NCBI RefSeq assembly: GCF_003324165.1
Contig: NW_025407835.1
Span: forward strand, 1-64,000
Origin: Naegleria lovaniensis
Taxonomy: Eukaryota > Heterolobosea > Eutetramitea > Acrasida > Naegleriidae
Direction: 5' to 3'
DNA length: 64,000 bases
Below are positions 32,277 to 41,460 of the stretch, piece after piece (the stretch's first letter is position 1; every line of letters begins with the position of its first letter). Both the position numbers and the translations under genes were made by a program. The notes below the pieces were generated by a model. The model was not told the origin of the DNA. It saw nothing but the letters and a program-made list of their open reading frames with translations, and made no database searches.

Positions 32277-33797
32277 TTAGCAAATGACACACTTCTTGTG
32301 TTGAAGGAGTGAAGAATGAGTAGTTGTCATTCCATCATCCTCCGAATGGTCATCATTTTGAATCTTTAGCCTGGTCAACGCTTGTTGTGTTTGTTCCACG
32401 AGATTTTCATGATTCGACCATCCATGTAAGTATTCCTTCCGTTCCAAACTCCGAGACTCTCCACTCTCCGCATCGAACTCCATCAAGAAATATGCCACTT
32501 CTTCCAACGTTCCAACAATACAAATCGATGATCCTTTTGTGTTGGTACAAACTTGTCGTTTCAGTGTGCAGGAAACATCAAAATGTGAAAAGTGAGAAGT
32601 GGCAGTACTTTCAATCAAGCATTGTTTCCATATTAAATTTCCATTTTGAATATTAAGGCAATAGAGGAAAATTCCATGTCCTCCACTCACGACCACATAG
32701 AGTCGATCTTGTAGTAGAATGTTTTGAACATTGGGTTGGTATGAAAATTTGGACAAGTCGTCAATTTTTGTGCGCCAAATTGGAATTCCAATGACAGCAG
32801 TGGTTGATGTTTCAACCTGTTGTGGAATGAGCCCATGTTCATTCTGTGGCGAATCATGTGATGATGATCCAATTTCATTTTGGATTAATGGACAGAAACT
32901 CATTTCATGATTTTCATAAATTTCCACACTGAGTAATCCTACCAACTTGGCATCCTTTTCAACCATATACATGGCCAATGGATTTGTAGAATTTTCAATT
33001 TTCTGACCGCTTTTCAAATGTACCAACTCGGTTCGTAGCTTTTGTTTTTCAGTTCCAGACATGAGCCAATATTCAGAACCCAAACATGTGAAATCGACTT
33101 GTAAATTTCTCGTTCCAACCATGACAGGGACTGTATATTCAAAACATGATTGTTCCAAGTCCAATAAATTTTGAGAATGATGATTGGAAGTAGAGATGAT
33201 GTGATCACGTTCTTCTGCAACAACAAGTTCTCTCTCTTCAAGATGACAACATGTAAAATGCACATGAGAACCTTGTGGTCTCACGTCAAAGAAGAGTCTA
33301 TTTGGAGGATTCACTTGTCGTTGTGAATATTCATTTTCGAGATCTGTAATGGTCAAATTGAAAGTAGTTGTTAATCGATTCCATTTAGCCAAAGTTTGAA
33401 TTTTGAAATTGGTCAAGTGAATGGAAATTAAGGTCGAAGTGGAGGATGATTCAATACCATACACGGAAAGAATGATGTGATTCGAGGTTAATACAGCACA
33501 ATCAAAGGTTCTCTTTTTTGAATGAGTCGTATTCTTTGTTGAATTGGATTCTTGAACAGAATTCATTGTTGTTGTGATTGCTGACTGTTGCTGAACGAGA
33601 GAATGTCCACCATTACCACTCTTTCGTTTCCATTTAAATTGAACGGAATGATGTTGTTGTTGCTGTTGCTGCTGTTGACTCTGATTCATGGTTGACACAT
33701 TCATATCCGATATCTTGTCACTTGTTGGAATATTCATTTCATCGAGTGTCACATTGTAAATAAAATCGACATGTCCCGTGCTTTTCCTTAATGCCAT
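32277..33797 (-). CDS. C-terminal part of F-box locus (possibly frameshifted)
   Basis: Open frame of about 506 residues from the ATG at 33797, overlapping the end of the F-box frame (33739-34605) in another frame. It contains beta-rich segments such as HIILSVYGIESS, LLSVEIYENHEMS and LYVVVSGGHGIFLYCLNIQN, reminiscent of propeller blades, and a Gln-rich run encoded by CAA/CAG. The AG-rich overlap does not look like an intron here, so the two frames are either one gene broken by an indel near 33800 or two overlapping genes. I favour one F-box plus propeller-like protein. The stop lies 72 bp from the next gene's start. Confidence 0.55.
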   Translation of the reverse strand: MALRKSTGHVDFIYNVTLDEMNIPTSDKISDMNVSTMNQSQQQQQQQQHHSVQFKWKRKSGNGGHSLVQQQSAITTTMNSVQESNSTKNTTHSKKRTFDCAVLTSNHIILSVYGIESSSTSTLISIHLTNFKIQTLAKWNRLTTTFNLTITDLENEYSQRQVNPPNRLFFDVRPQGSHVHFTCCHLEERELVVAEERDHIISTSNHHSQNLLDLEQSCFEYTVPVMVGTRNLQVDFTCLGSEYWLMSGTEKQKLRTELVHLKSGQKIENSTNPLAMYMVEKDAKLVGLLSVEIYENHEMSFCPLIQNEIGSSSHDSPQNEHGLIPQQVETSTTAVIGIPIWRTKIDDLSKFSYQPNVQNILLQDRLYVVVSGGHGIFLYCLNIQNGNLIWKQCLIESTATSHFSHFDVSCTLKRQVCTNTKGSSICIVGTLEEVAYFLMEFDAESGESRSLERKEYLHGWSNHENLVEQTQQALTRLKIQNDDHSEDDGMTTTHSSLLQHKKCVIC

Positions 33798-34605
33798 GAC
33801 AACGGTCGTATCCACTCTTCTCAACAATAATCAATTGTTTGTGATTTTGAAACGTCTGTCGAACTTGCAATGGTATTGGTTCCCATGGAAAATACGGTTC
33901 CAAATCCAAACTCCATCGTACACATGAAAATGTTTCCAAATCCACACAAATAATTTTGAACTCGTCTTGGAGTGGAGGAGAATGATGAAACAATCCTTTG
34001 GAAAGTTTAGAGTTTCCAGAAAATAACAAGGGATAGGCAAACAAGGAATCATATGGCATGTGTATGGAATGATATTTGAAATTATTCATTCCTTTTCGCC
34101 AATGTTTGGATAAAGTTGTGAAATGAACCAATAAATTCATGGTATGAGAAGGGATGAAATATTTGGCATGAGAGTGATCATGGATTTGAGATGTATTAGG
34201 ATGAGCTGTGGTCGGAGGATCAAAAGAATTGGTTGTTGATAAATGTTGTTCTTGTGCGTGTTCGGTCAACATGTTTGAAAGAATTGATTGCAATTTTGGA
34301 AAAATTATATGCGGAATGAATTTCAATTCATGTTTTTGTAAATCATAGCGATATGATCCGAATAATACATAACGTCGTTGGACTTGTGCAATATAAATTT
34401 TGCATTGTTCATAAAATTGCTTATTGACATATTGAAAGGATGTGAGAATGTCGAAAATTCGGCAATTTTCTAAAATACAAAAGATCATTTCATCGGGTAT
34501 TGAGCTCATGGTGGCGTCCGAGTTGTTTGATGAAGACAATCGTTTCAAATGTCGAGTTGTCAATGATTCTTTTCTCGTCATTTTTTTTTGTAATGGATTT
34601 GACAT
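33739..34605 (-). CDS. F-box protein, N-terminal part
   Basis: 288 residues from the ATG at 34605. Residues about 35-80 (SIPDEMIFCILENCRIFDIL followed by NKQFYEQCKIY) match the F-box, which binds Skp1 in SCF ubiquitin ligases. A WSLDLEPYFPWEPIPLQV stretch follows, then QLIIVEKSGYD, after which the frame runs only 24 more residues to a stop while the adjacent frame stays open for 500 residues. An F-box without a substrate-binding half would be unusual, which supports a frame break rather than a real end. Confidence 0.6.
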   Translation of the reverse strand: MSNPLQKKMTRKESLTTRHLKRLSSSNNSDATMSSIPDEMIFCILENCRIFDILTSFQYVNKQFYEQCKIYIAQVQRRYVLFGSYRYDLQKHELKFIPHIIFPKLQSILSNMLTEHAQEQHLSTTNSFDPPTTAHPNTSQIHDHSHAKYFIPSHTMNLLVHFTTLSKHWRKGMNNFKYHSIHMPYDSLFAYPLLFSGNSKLSKGLFHHSPPLQDEFKIICVDLETFSCVRWSLDLEPYFPWEPIPLQVRQTFQNHKQLIIVEKSGYDRCHGIKEKHGTCRFYLQCDTR

Positions 34606-34842
34606 GTGGCAAAAGACATTGTTTCAGATTTCGACACAAAAGTCATGAATCGAAAGAAGGGTCTTTTCAATACTCAACAACCATTGCTCCTCCTCCCGTC
34701 CCCATACAACTCAGAATTTTTCAACTATTAGATCGGAAACGGAGTTGGATGTCGGAGGACACACCGGAAACTTTAAAAAAAAAACGCGTTCCAACCATTC
34801 CCTATCTATTTTTTTCTTTCGGAAGCAACCACGGTTTTAACC

Positions 34843-37134
34843 ATGCAGACCGAAGTCAGCCTGCCTGCCAAAATTCTTGAAAAGCGAAACCGAAGGCCGA
34901 GTCAGCCCACACAAATCAACACGACGGACCAACCGACGTTGGGCGAGTCTTCTTCTTCCATACTTTTGCACGAACGGAACATCATGATGAGGAATGAACA
35001 ACAGCAACCCCTTTCGGATCCTCCCATTCTTTGGAATCAAAAGCATGCTGCTGTTGTTCATTCTCAGATGAACGGAATGAATCAGGAAACTCAATTCCAA
35101 CCATTCAATCATCCACAACAACCCACACCGAACGGATTGCATCTTCCTCCTCCTCCAGTACTAAATAAGAATCATCATCACCCTCAGACGTCGACCACAA
35201 CAGAATTCGTTGGTGATCACCAACATACGGAAGAAAAAGAAACCCAAGCGTATCTGCCGAGACCTGTCCGAACTGCTGCTGTTGCTACAAATACGATGAA
35301 CTCTACGAGTAGCTCACTACTCTTGCCAGTCGTTGTTACTCCAACCTCAAGCCATGGTAGTCATGCCAACACTACACCAACGAGTGTAACAGGGTTAGGT
35401 TCCAACAACATCCATAACAATGGAAATCATTTGACTCCAACCACCATGAATTCTTCTTCCTTTTCGAATCCACCCTTTTCATTGGGAAATGGAGTTCAAC
35501 AAAATTCACAAGACATGGCCGAACAAGCCAAAAAACGAAGGAGAAATCAAGCCAAGGCTGCCTGTGAAAATTGTAGAAAAGCTCATACTGCATGTCAAGA
35601 CCAAAAACCATGTCATCGATGTGTCAAGCTTGGATTGGAATGTGTGGAAGCTCAGAAAAAGACCAAAATGAAAATTCCAAAAACGAGTGGTACATCTCCT
35701 GCCTATGCACCCCTCTCGACTACCACGACAGCAAGTATTGCTGCCACCAATGCGGTACACAATCATCATTCCTTAAGCAATGGTAGTGCTGCTATGGGTA
35801 TGAATGGACATGTGAATCATCACCATGTGGATCAGAGACAGCCAATGGAAACTCAACAATTGTCTCCAAATGGTCGACCAATTTCTTCTTCGTCATCCAC
35901 TTCATCCTCGACGTCGGATGGTGACGGAGAAACACAACGAAATTTTAATCCAGTTCCAGTGCAATTTCATTCATCCCCTACTGCTCAATCTAATGGATCC
36001 ATGGTAAATCATGTTGAGTCATCCACAAATTCACCAATGAGAGTAGTGGCAAGTACGATGCAGCATCAACAACCACGCAATGCGCAATCTAATTCCTCAA
36101 CTGTTACTTCTTACTATTCGTCTCAATCTCCACCTCAAACAAACACGTGTGCACAACCTTACACACCAGTAGATAACAACAATAATCTAGATATGCCACT
36201 ACATATTTCCCAGCTTTCACCTCAATTCATTGTTCAATTCCAACAACAAGTCAAGGACGGAAATTGTGACAAGTTGCGTGCGACCTGTGAACACTGTTTT
36301 CAGCTCATAACCATGTCGATCGAGGACATCAAAAAGGCATTCACAGTTCCTCATCTCTCTCGCCAACATCACGATGTTCAATTCAATTCAAATCGCAATG
36401 GATTTTTATTGGCTTACTTGTATGGAAAGTTTAATGTCATGAACATGATGCGAGACATGTTATGGACTCATCACAAAAAAGATTACATTGACTTCCTTTA
36501 CAAACTCGTGTCATTAGAGGACGACAAGGCACTCATACGAATGTTTTTACAGGGAGTTCAATTAGATCTCAACACCATTGAGAATGAAAATGGTGTTGGA
36601 CTATTAAGTTTTTGTGCATGTTTTGGGAGATTGGATATTTTCAAAATGCTTTGTGAAGAATTTTCATGCTCGCTCTACCAGTGTCGTGATGAAAAGTATT
36701 TACCCATTCATTTCGCTTGCAGTTATGGTCATGTTGAAATTGCCGAGTACATTCTTCAAAAGCATCCCGATCAACTCGATATTCAAATGAATAATCATAG
36801 CTCACCCCTAATTCTTTCTTCAGCGTATGGAAGTATGAAGAGTGTGAAATTTTTAGTGGAACGAGGAGCAAATGTTCATCTGCAGGACCATGAAGGCCAA
36901 TCTGCTGTTTATCATGCAACCAAGTATAATCATTTTCAAATTGTTCAATATTTAGCGCAACATAATGCAGATCTTTATGCTAAAACTAACTCTGGTCAAA
37001 GTATTTTTGACTTGGCAGAAGGATCACCAGAAAAGAAGCTCTTATTAGAGCTTATCATTCAAAACAAAACTCTCAACGATAGAATTTCATTACAAGATGA
37101 CCTTATTAAATCAATGAGGCAAACATGTAAATAA
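34843..37134 (+). CDS. Zn2Cys6 zinc-cluster protein with ankyrin repeats
   Basis: Single exon, 763 residues. Residues 1-225 are Pro/Gln/Asn/Ser-rich. A basic run (KKRRRNQAKAA) leads into ENCRKAHTACQDQKPCHRC and then VKLGLEC: spacing Cx2Cx6Cx5Cx2Cx6C is exactly that of the fungal binuclear zinc cluster (Gal4 type). A second low-complexity stretch follows. After about residue 470 comes an alpha-helical region and four to five ankyrin repeats (LPIHFACSYGHVEIAEYIL, SSPLILSSAYGSMKSVKFLV, QSAVYHATKYNHFQIVQYLA). It is presumably a nuclear DNA-binding regulator with a protein-interaction tail. Zinc clusters are best known in fungi; the ankyrin pairing is not one I know. It is divergent from the F-box gene with 237 bp between. 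Confidence 0.8.
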   Translation: MQTEVSLPAKILEKRNRRPSQPTQINTTDQPTLGESSSSILLHERNIMMRNEQQQPLSDPPILWNQKHAAVVHSQMNGMNQETQFQPFNHPQQPTPNGLHLPPPPVLNKNHHHPQTSTTTEFVGDHQHTEEKETQAYLPRPVRTAAVATNTMNSTSSSLLLPVVVTPTSSHGSHANTTPTSVTGLGSNNIHNNGNHLTPTTMNSSSFSNPPFSLGNGVQQNSQDMAEQAKKRRRNQAKAACENCRKAHTACQDQKPCHRCVKLGLECVEAQKKTKMKIPKTSGTSPAYAPLSTTTTASIAATNAVHNHHSLSNGSAAMGMNGHVNHHHVDQRQPMETQQLSPNGRPISSSSSTSSSTSDGDGETQRNFNPVPVQFHSSPTAQSNGSMVNHVESSTNSPMRVVASTMQHQQPRNAQSNSSTVTSYYSSQSPPQTNTCAQPYTPVDNNNNLDMPLHISQLSPQFIVQFQQQVKDGNCDKLRATCEHCFQLITMSIEDIKKAFTVPHLSRQHHDVQFNSNRNGFLLAYLYGKFNVMNMMRDMLWTHHKKDYIDFLYKLVSLEDDKALIRMFLQGVQLDLNTIENENGVGLLSFCACFGRLDIFKMLCEEFSCSLYQCRDEKYLPIHFACSYGHVEIAEYILQKHPDQLDIQMNNHSSPLILSSAYGSMKSVKFLVERGANVHLQDHEGQSAVYHATKYNHFQIVQYLAQHNADLYAKTNSGQSIFDLAEGSPEKKLLLELIIQNKTLNDRISLQDDLIKSMRQTCK

Positions 37135-37338
37135 AATTGTTTTGTTTTTGTGTCGCTTTAACTTCGTTTGTTTAAATAATAATAATAAATATCCAAGATT
37201 GAAAAAATCACAGGCGATCAACTCCAGCCACGAGAAAGCGGGATTTTTCTTAGGCGTAACAATGGGTACCACAATTCCAGTCCTCCTTGGAACATACGTT
37301 CTTGCGTAGTCTTTTTTTAATACCTGTACGTGGAAAAA

Positions 37339-39066
37339 ATGTCGAAACGTGATCAGTCCCATTTGCACTTTGGTAAGATCACGGAAGAAACGAAGAAACA
37401 AAAATTACATTCGCAACATGAGGATGATTCATCAGTCATACTGGTTCGAACACATGAAAATGTGAGAATGATGATGGTTGATTTTTCAACTACTTCTTGT
37501 CGTGATGAAATCAATCAGAATGGTTTAAATCATGACGATGACTCTATTCGGAGATTGGAATTATTATTGAAAACGAAATTCTCACGACAACAAATGGGGA
37601 AAAAGAAATGGGTTTTGAATCGGGAATTGAAATATAAAGATTTCTTTCCAGTGGAATTTATCCATGACAAAGAATTTGTCTTGAATCATATTAAAAAGTA
37701 TGGTTATGGATTGCAATATTCACCCAGCCTTCAAGGAGATCGAAATTTTGTGTTGCAAGCGGTTCAGCACAACGGTATGGAGATACAATTTGTAAGCGAT
37801 CATGTTCGCAATGACAAACAAGTTGTATTGGAAGCTATCAAGCAAAATGAATACGCATTGGAATTTACTTTTTCAATTTTTTGTAGATATGGATGGAAAT
37901 TTATTTTGGAAGTACTTCCATATTGCCCTGAAGCGATGGGCAGGGCTTCCACAGAGCAAAGGAAAGACAGAGAAATGGTTAAATCTGCAATGAAAATTAA
38001 TGGCTTGGCATTACGTTTCATTCATTTGAACATAGATTCCAAACATGACCAGGAAATTGTATTGGAAGCAATCAAACAGAATAAGGATGCGCTTCGAGAG
38101 GCAACGGACTTTTTTCTCAAAGATCATGATTTCTTATTGAAAGCTCTCAAATTAATATATCCAGAATTTGAATCGTTGGATTCCTTGTATTATTCAAAGA
38201 AAGAAGTCATGATCAAACTTGTTCAAGATTTTGACTTTTTTCTCCAATTTGCATCCAACGAACTCAGAAACGATCGAGAGTTTGTTTTACATGCAGTCAG
38301 AAATGGTAATTCCATATTTTTTGCTTCTGAAGTATTGAGGAGTGACAAAGAAATTGCACTTGCAGCTGTCAACCATAATGGTTATGCATTGAGGTTCATT
38401 TCCGATCACTTGAAGCGAGACAAAGAAATTGTGCTGGCTGCTATTAATCAAGATCCACTTTCCCTTAGTTGCGCACCAGAAGATGTAAGGAACGACAAAG
38501 ATGTTGCTGTGAGACATGACGGTTATGCTCTCCAATGCGCATCAGAACAGCTAAAGAATGATAAAGAGATAGTGTTGACTGCTGTCAGGCAAAATGGATT
38601 CGCCTTATATCACGCTGATGACGTACTGAAAAATGATCAAGAAGTTGTTTTCGAAGCCATCAAAAAAGATTCGGAAACTTTAAAACACGCTTCTAAGAAA
38701 CTTTTACGTGACAAGCAATTCTTGTTGGAGGCCATCAAGCTTGGATGCAAAAACGTTCTTCGTTTTGCACCAAGAAAATTTGAACACGACAAGGTGTTTT
38801 TATTACAAGCCATCAAACATAACTGTTTGGGAGTTTTTGGATATGATGTCAAAAGGTTTGGAAATGACAAGGAAATAATGTTAGAAGCAGTGAAGCAAAA
38901 TGGATATGCTTTGTGGTTTGCCGCTGAAGAATTACAACATGATAGGGAACTTGTAATGGAAGCACTCAAATGCAATGGTTTTGTTTTGGAATATTGTGAT
39001 GAACTGTATCAAGAAAGAATGGAACATTGTTATTATGGAGCCTATTTAGGCACAAATCGGGATTGA
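37339..39066 (+). CDS. DUF4116 repeat protein
   Basis: Single exon; 575 residues from the ATG at 37339 (the frame is open a little further but with GTG). After about 95 residues it consists of a dozen or so copies of a roughly 45-residue unit. Typical are LRNDREFVLHAVRNGNSIFF, LRSDKEIALAAVNHNGYALR, LKRDKEIVLAAINQDPLSLS and LKNDQEVVFEAIKKDSETLK. The pattern (L..D.e.vL.Av..ng.aL.fas) is that of DUF4116, an uncharacterised helical repeat. One unit near residue 395 is shortened (DVAVRHDGYALQ), indicating an internal deletion between repeats. The function is unknown, probably protein binding. Confidence 0.8.
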   Translation: MSKRDQSHLHFGKITEETKKQKLHSQHEDDSSVILVRTHENVRMMMVDFSTTSCRDEINQNGLNHDDDSIRRLELLLKTKFSRQQMGKKKWVLNRELKYKDFFPVEFIHDKEFVLNHIKKYGYGLQYSPSLQGDRNFVLQAVQHNGMEIQFVSDHVRNDKQVVLEAIKQNEYALEFTFSIFCRYGWKFILEVLPYCPEAMGRASTEQRKDREMVKSAMKINGLALRFIHLNIDSKHDQEIVLEAIKQNKDALREATDFFLKDHDFLLKALKLIYPEFESLDSLYYSKKEVMIKLVQDFDFFLQFASNELRNDREFVLHAVRNGNSIFFASEVLRSDKEIALAAVNHNGYALRFISDHLKRDKEIVLAAINQDPLSLSCAPEDVRNDKDVAVRHDGYALQCASEQLKNDKEIVLTAVRQNGFALYHADDVLKNDQEVVFEAIKKDSETLKHASKKLLRDKQFLLEAIKLGCKNVLRFAPRKFEHDKVFLLQAIKHNCLGVFGYDVKRFGNDKEIMLEAVKQNGYALWFAAEELQHDRELVMEALKCNGFVLEYCDELYQERMEHCYYGAYLGTNRD

Positions 39067-39232
39067 TTCAGTTTTGGATATCTTTATATTTCATGTAACT
39101 TTTGTTGAGAAATTTTGCTCATGAGCAGCGAAATGAAGCAGCTCATGGGTTCAGTAAAGTTGTGGAATATTTGAAGAAGATCAAGAATGTTGTCCTCTTA
39201 ACACTTCTAGGCCATGCAAGAACAAAAAAAAA

Positions 39233-41374
39233 ATGCTGCAACCATCATCACAGTCAAATCATTTTCCACTTCCCGTCCCGAATAAAACAAAACGGAAGAG
39301 AATTTTCAACGAAAAAACGGGACATTTACTTCATGAACAGCACAATGGAAAACATGGCTCCGGGTGGTACAATCGCAACGAGCATGATGGGCGCATTATC
39401 AATGAGGCTTCTCATGTGGCCATCCGAAATGGGTTGAATACTGTTAGCAATAATATCGCTCCGAACAACAACAATCAAGAAGAACAAGCTCACTTGGATC
39501 ATCACAAAAATTCAACTATGGAACAACCTCCTTGTGCACTTGTTTCCTACTTTTCTTTGGACTCGATATGTGAGAGTTTTAATATTCCTATGAACGTCAT
39601 TGGACGCTTCCTGAGATCGGAAGAGGTGAAAACCATCATTTCATGTAATTTACAAACTCATAGATTGAAAATATTGTGGATGGCTCTGCTTAATCTCATG
39701 TCTAGATTGTATATTACGGTTTCAACAGTGCAAGAAAATTCAGGAAATCCCATCACTTCCTCCACCCTAAGAATGTATCCAACACCGACTGCTAATGTTT
39801 ATATATCCCCTTGTATTGCCCTCGTCAAATGCATGGCAAAACAATTGTACAGACAAATTATAGAGATTACCCATGAAATTGAGAGCATAATGGAGAGATT
39901 GACCGAATTCAACAAGTTACTTTCAAACTTTTCCGAAACCAATCACTTCCTCATATCTCAATTGGTTCGATATTGTGTGGCTCTAGAGGGTGCTGGCTCT
40001 TCCAACAACACCACGACCCGTCAATCTTCTCATAATATGAAAACGACACTCATTAAGGAAAGAGAATTTGTTTCACATTTTCAGAAAATACTCATCAAGA
40101 GACTAGGATTGATATTGAATGGACTAGATTTATCCAGGTTGTCGCAACAAAAGACTACACCTCACTCCAAGCGTAGTTTTATCATGCAAATAGACAATTT
40201 ACAAGCAGAAGATTTGTTTGATCTCACTGCTTCTATTCAAGATGTTGCCCTGAAATATGGCATTGCAACCAAGATGACGACAAATCTCGAAAAACCAAGC
40301 GACCTCAAACAAACCACAACAGAAGCTTCAATGTGTAAATTGAAAAATAATGAGCGTGTCACTGACCTAACGACTAATCATAACAAGCCAACAACAACTA
40401 CAGAAGGTGATGACAACCATCGTACGACGCCCTCAGATGGAATGAGTAAATCAAGGACGACTATTACAAATACTGATGGAGAGCTTAAGAAGTCTGCCAA
40501 TGATGATTACAGGAAGAACGATCATGAAATGGATCTAAGCGGTGACAGCTTCAATAAGGTAGATGAAGAGACAAATGAAAAGCATGACGATATTTATGCG
40601 GCCAAAAAAACTGATAATGCCAAGAGTCACAACTTGGTTTATAGTGACGACGACGAAAAACATCATGAAAATAACAACTCAGGAGAATCAATCCACCAAC
40701 GTTTTCCACCATTCGGTGACATTGAGCAGCATGAACCAATGATTTCTTCGAGTCCTCCTCTTTGCACTCCATCCACTCCTTTGAACACTAATCGACCCTT
40801 AATAACTTCGGATGACCTCTCAGCAACTCCTATACCAAAATCAAGCCAAATGATACGAGCTACCACAAGCAGCTCAAAAGCTAGTGATGATATTGATTTA
40901 TCTGAGACTGGAGATTTATTGCCTGAAGACACCTTATTGTTACTAAAGAATTCAAACAACACTCCTGTACTCTCTGCAAAGAAGAGCAAGACCAAGGATG
41001 CATCCCTACCGTCCACCACAAAACAAGCATCCACTCAACAAGTCTCGAATGGTGCGACTCGAAATCAAGCAACGAAACGAAAAAGTGCACCTCCAACCTC
41101 TTTCAGCAATGGTGATGACAGCGAGGAAGATGACGTACCTCTGGTATCCATGATTTCATCCAAGGCCATCACACAAAAACATGTTGGTAAAACTCCACAA
41201 CAATTGGTCAAATCTAACAACAAATCAAAATCACCACAACAACACGACGAGAAGCATGATCTTGGGCATTTGAATGATGATGGAGACGATGAGGATTCTT
41301 TCAATAATGATCATAGTAATGAGAACCAGAATGACGACTTGTTTGATGATCATAATGACTTTGATCAGCCTTAA
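39233..41374 (+). CDS. Uncharacterised protein with acidic low-complexity C-terminus
   Basis: Single exon, 713 residues. Residues 1-90 are His/Asn-rich. From about 100 to 355 there is a helical, globular-looking region including LKILWMALLNLMSRLYITVS, KCMAKQLYRQIIEITHEIES and QAEDLFDLTASIQDVALKYG. The rest is disordered: Thr/Asp/Ser/Lys-rich with SPPLCTPSTPLNTNRPL and a final Asp/Glu/Asn-rich stretch. No family is recognised. The basic-acidic makeup suggests a nuclear protein (inference). It lies 166 bp after the DUF4116 gene and 86 bp before the tRNase Z gene, all in the same direction. Confidence 0.6.
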   Translation: MLQPSSQSNHFPLPVPNKTKRKRIFNEKTGHLLHEQHNGKHGSGWYNRNEHDGRIINEASHVAIRNGLNTVSNNIAPNNNNQEEQAHLDHHKNSTMEQPPCALVSYFSLDSICESFNIPMNVIGRFLRSEEVKTIISCNLQTHRLKILWMALLNLMSRLYITVSTVQENSGNPITSSTLRMYPTPTANVYISPCIALVKCMAKQLYRQIIEITHEIESIMERLTEFNKLLSNFSETNHFLISQLVRYCVALEGAGSSNNTTTRQSSHNMKTTLIKEREFVSHFQKILIKRLGLILNGLDLSRLSQQKTTPHSKRSFIMQIDNLQAEDLFDLTASIQDVALKYGIATKMTTNLEKPSDLKQTTTEASMCKLKNNERVTDLTTNHNKPTTTTEGDDNHRTTPSDGMSKSRTTITNTDGELKKSANDDYRKNDHEMDLSGDSFNKVDEETNEKHDDIYAAKKTDNAKSHNLVYSDDDEKHHENNNSGESIHQRFPPFGDIEQHEPMISSSPPLCTPSTPLNTNRPLITSDDLSATPIPKSSQMIRATTSSSKASDDIDLSETGDLLPEDTLLLLKNSNNTPVLSAKKSKTKDASLPSTTKQASTQQVSNGATRNQATKRKSAPPTSFSNGDDSEEDDVPLVSMISSKAITQKHVGKTPQQLVKSNNKSKSPQQHDEKHDLGHLNDDGDDEDSFNNDHSNENQNDDLFDDHNDFDQP

Positions 41375-41460
41375 ATCCACGAACAACACATGAAATCCAC
41401 ATTGGCAAAGTGTTATCGATTGATAAAAGGTCAAATTGAAAGAAGCATGACAAGAAAAAA

